Assembly (NCBI GenBank): GCA_902406135.1
Contig: CABPCX010000097.1
Span: 1-7,069 of the forward strand
Direction of reading: 5' to 3'
Origin: an uncultured Eubacteriales bacterium
Lineage (GTDB): Bacteria; Bacillota; Clostridia; Lachnospirales; Anaerotignaceae
Length of the DNA: 7,069 bases
This document shows, piece after piece, positions 5,494 through 7,069 of this stretch. Each line of letters starts with the position of its first letter. The stretch's first letter is position 1. The position numbers and the translations under genes were made by a program. The notes beneath the pieces were generated by a model. That model was not told the DNA's origin and did not search any database. It was given only the letters and a program-made list of their open reading frames with translations.

Positions 5494-6789
5494 TTATATT
5501 CCTCCCATAATTATCGTACGCAGACGCCCTATAAGATAGAGCGAACCGGCACACAAAAGCACGTCGTCCTTATCTGTAAGACTAAGTGCAAAATCATAAG
5601 CCTCTTTTATATCTCCTATACTGTAAACATTTTCGCAGTATCTGCTTACTACCTTTTTAAAGCCTTCGGCAGACAATGCTCTGTCACTGTCAGGTTCTGT
5701 TATTACTGCCGTATGGACAAGGGGCACTATCTCTGATGCCATTTTGTCGTATTCCTTATCGCCAAGCACGCCCATAAGCAGCACTATTTTTTTGTCTTTA
5801 AAATATTTCTTTACAGATTCGGCAAGCATATACACACCGTCGGCATTATGCGCTCCGTCTATAACCACAAACGGCTCCTTTGAGCATACTTCCATTCTGC
5901 CGTTCCATTTTGTATCCGCTATACCTTTAAGTATGTTTTCATCGCTTATATTTATACCGTATTTTCTGAGAACTACAGCCGCTAAAACCGCTGTTTCACA
6001 GTTTTTAAGCTGATATTCTCCTATAAGCGGCAAAAATATATTGTTTATATCAAAAATATCATTCTTTATCGAAATGATGCTTCCGTTGATGTCACTTTTA
6101 ATTGTCTTGATTTCTGAAACTGAATTATAGTACAGCTCGGCATTTCTTTCAATACATAATTTGCTTATAACGTCAAAAACACGCTTATCCTGTCTGTAAA
6201 GAACAACAGGACAGCCTTCTTTGATTATTCCGCCCTTTTCAAAGGCAATGCTCTCTATTGTATTTCCAAGAAATTCAGTATGGTCAAAACTAATTGATGT
6301 TATTATACTGAGAATAGGTTCCTTAACTACATTCGTAGCGTCAAACCTTCCGCCAAGTCCTACTTCAATGACGGCATAATCAACATTTTTATCTGCAAAA
6401 TATAAAAAAGCCACAGCCGTAAGCTGCTCAAATACCGTCGGCCTGCCGATTTCTTCTTTTTCCATTTCATCGGCATAAAATTTTATCTTTTCGATATACT
6501 CAGCAAAATCCTCATTGCTGATTTCTATATTATTTATTTTATATCTTTCGTTGTATCTTTCAAGATGCGGCGAAGTATAAAGCGCCGTTTTATATCCGGC
6601 GTCCATAAGAATCTGTGTGAGCATTGAACTTACGGAGCCCTTTCCGTTTGTTCCCGCAACATGTATAACTTTTATTTTATCCTGCGGGTCACCAAGTCTT
6701 TTCAATATTTCACTTATCCTGCTGAGGTCAAGTTTTGACCCGAGGAAATTCAGATTTTCTATATAATCCAATGCTTCGATGTAATTCAA
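5494..6789 (-). CDS. folC: Bifunctional folylpolyglutamate synthase / dihydrofolate synthase
   Basis: A 431-residue Mur-ligase-type enzyme of normal FolC length. It adds glutamate to folates with ATP and, in bifunctional members, joins glutamate to dihydropteroate. Visible motifs are the P-loop HVAGTNGKGSVSSM (about 43-56), TSPHLERYNERYKIN (72-86), TVFEQLTAVAF (118-128), EVGLGGRFDATN (142-153), the metal-site stretch SFDHTEFLG (167-175), FEKGGIIKEG (183-192; K185 fits the family's modified lysine), WNGRME (295-300) and DGAHN (311-315) of the C-terminal domain. The end reads GSLYLIGRLR. The start is TTG at 6787-6789: GGAGGA (6797-6802) is 7 bases upstream and the next residues NYIEALDYI match family N-termini. 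It is the first gene after a good promoter and heads the leftward operon. Whether it has both activities cannot be decided by eye. Confidence 0.97.
   Translation of the reverse strand: MNYIEALDYIENLNFLGSKLDLSRISEILKRLGDPQDKIKVIHVAGTNGKGSVSSMLTQILMDAGYKTALYTSPHLERYNERYKINNIEISNEDFAEYIEKIKFYADEMEKEEIGRPTVFEQLTAVAFLYFADKNVDYAVIEVGLGGRFDATNVVKEPILSIITSISFDHTEFLGNTIESIAFEKGGIIKEGCPVVLYRQDKRVFDVISKLCIERNAELYYNSVSEIKTIKSDINGSIISIKNDIFDINNIFLPLIGEYQLKNCETAVLAAVVLRKYGINISDENILKGIADTKWNGRMEVCSKEPFVVIDGAHNADGVYMLAESVKKYFKDKKIVLLMGVLGDKEYDKMASEIVPLVHTAVITEPDSDRALSAEGFKKVVSRYCENVYSIGDIKEAYDFALSLTDKDDVLLCAGSLYLIGRLRTIIMGGI
5501..5505 (-). promoter_or_regulatory. Ribosome binding site for the 50-residue ORF, inside the folC end
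   Basis: GGAGG on the minus strand falls in the codons for the last Gly-Gly of FolC and lies 8 bases before TTG 5490-5492. It is the main support that the TTG ORF is translated. The folC stop (TAA, 5494-5496) lies between the site and the TTG, typical of coupled genes. Confidence 0.7.
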
Positions 6790-6796
6790 TTCAGGT

Positions 6797-6802
6797 TCCT
6801 CC
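6797..6802 (-). promoter_or_regulatory. folC: Ribosome binding site fixing the TTG start of folC
   Basis: GGAGGA on the minus strand lies 7 bases upstream of TTG 6787-6789. The nearest in-frame ATG lies well inside conserved FolC sequence, so the TTG is the best start. Confidence 0.82.
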
Positions 6803-6837
6803 GAAGTTAAATTTATGTCAGACAGTAATTCTAATAT

Positions 6838-6866
6838 ATAGTAACAGCTTTGCCTTTTTTTATCAA
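6838..6866 (-). promoter_or_regulatory. Candidate extended -10 promoter for the folC operon
   Basis: Read on the minus strand, TTGATA (6861-6866, 5 of 6 to consensus) is followed after exactly 17 bases by TACTAT (6838-6843). TG-T stands directly before the -10, giving an extended -10 element. Transcription would start near 6831, leaving a leader of about 40 bases before the folC TTG. The element lies between the stop of the right-edge gene and folC, without a convincing terminator between, so read-through from upstream could also feed the operon. Confidence 0.65.
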
Positions 6867-6881
6867 CAACTTTATACTTTT

Positions 6882-7069
6882 TTAGTCAAAAAGCGAAAGC
6901 TGGACAAAATCGTCTTTTTTCTGCTTGGTATATCTCTGTCTGAAAACTTCCATATAGTTTTCATTTATCCCGTACTTCTTCATAAGTTTAGATGTTTCTT
7001 CAGCCAGTTTTATTCTATATTCCTTTGGTGCATATCCCGTTTTATACATATCCATAAGTCTGTCATAAA
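6882..7069 (-). CDS. C-terminal end of an unidentified protein with a sliding-clamp binding tail
   Basis: The minus-strand frame entering from the right edge gives 61 residues before TAA (6882-6884), starting YDRLMDMYKTGYAPKEYRIK and ending KKDDFVQLSLFD. The visible part is charged and helical (KLAEETSKLMKKYGINENYM, then EVFRQRYTKQK). The last residues QLSLF match the consensus QL[S/D]LF that binds the hydrophobic pocket of the bacterial beta clamp; such motifs are found in DNA polymerases, MutS/MutL and other replication or repair proteins, often at the very C-terminus. I cannot name the protein from this fragment. Similar tails also occur on proteins with no proven clamp binding, so a DNA-related job is inference. 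The gene ends 92 bases upstream of folC on the same strand. Confidence 0.75.
   Translation of the reverse strand, partial: YDRLMDMYKTGYAPKEYRIKLAEETSKLMKKYGINENYMEVFRQRYTKQKKDDFVQLSLFD

Noticed and set aside
6874..6896. AT-rich inverted repeat around the stop of the right-edge gene (CTTTTT / AAAAAG type)
   Set aside because: The stem is only A-T pairs apart from one end pair and overlaps the last codons; it is too weak to call a terminator.

Overview
The window looks like a chromosomal segment from a Gram-positive anaerobe of class Clostridia, most likely a Lachnospiraceae-type gut bacterium. This is inferred from the moderately AT-rich base composition, strong AAGGAGG-type ribosome binding sites, several TTG/GTG starts, and the sequence style of the GltB/GltD, FolC, RadC and PspC proteins. 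No species is claimed. I see no rRNA, tRNA, CRISPR array, insertion sequence or phage gene. The segment reads as core or near-core genome.

Left part, plus strand (1-2429): the 3' end of gltB (glutamate synthase large subunit) is followed 13 bases later by gltD (small subunit). Together they encode the NADPH-dependent GOGAT enzyme that completes ammonia assimilation with glutamine synthetase. gltD as given is split by an apparent loss of one base near 1250; adding one G restores an uninterrupted 496-residue protein. After gltD comes a GC-rich hairpin (1992-2018), then a promoter-like sequence and a free-standing 111-residue protein of unknown function (2094-2429). A strong bidirectional terminator (2446-2476) closes this side.

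Right part, minus strand (2482-7069): six closely packed genes run leftward toward the same terminator, in transcription order folC (dihydrofolate/folylpolyglutamate synthase), a 50-residue small ORF with a TTG start, a membrane-anchored zinc-ribbon/TPR protein, a DUF402 protein, radC (JAMM-domain RadC) and a 73-residue PspC-domain membrane protein. Gaps are 1 to about 22 bases and ribosome binding sites often lie in the preceding gene's last codons, so this is very probably one operon with coupled translation. A good extended -10 promoter lies just upstream of folC. At the right edge is the C-terminal end of another minus-strand gene whose product finishes in QLSLFD, a match to the bacterial sliding-clamp binding motif.

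The most useful second looks are the gltD frame break at an A-AAG site, the easily missed 50-residue ORF between folC and the TPR gene, the two-sided zinc-ribbon/TPR membrane protein, and the clamp-binding tail. I found no clear sign of a wholly new multi-gene system.
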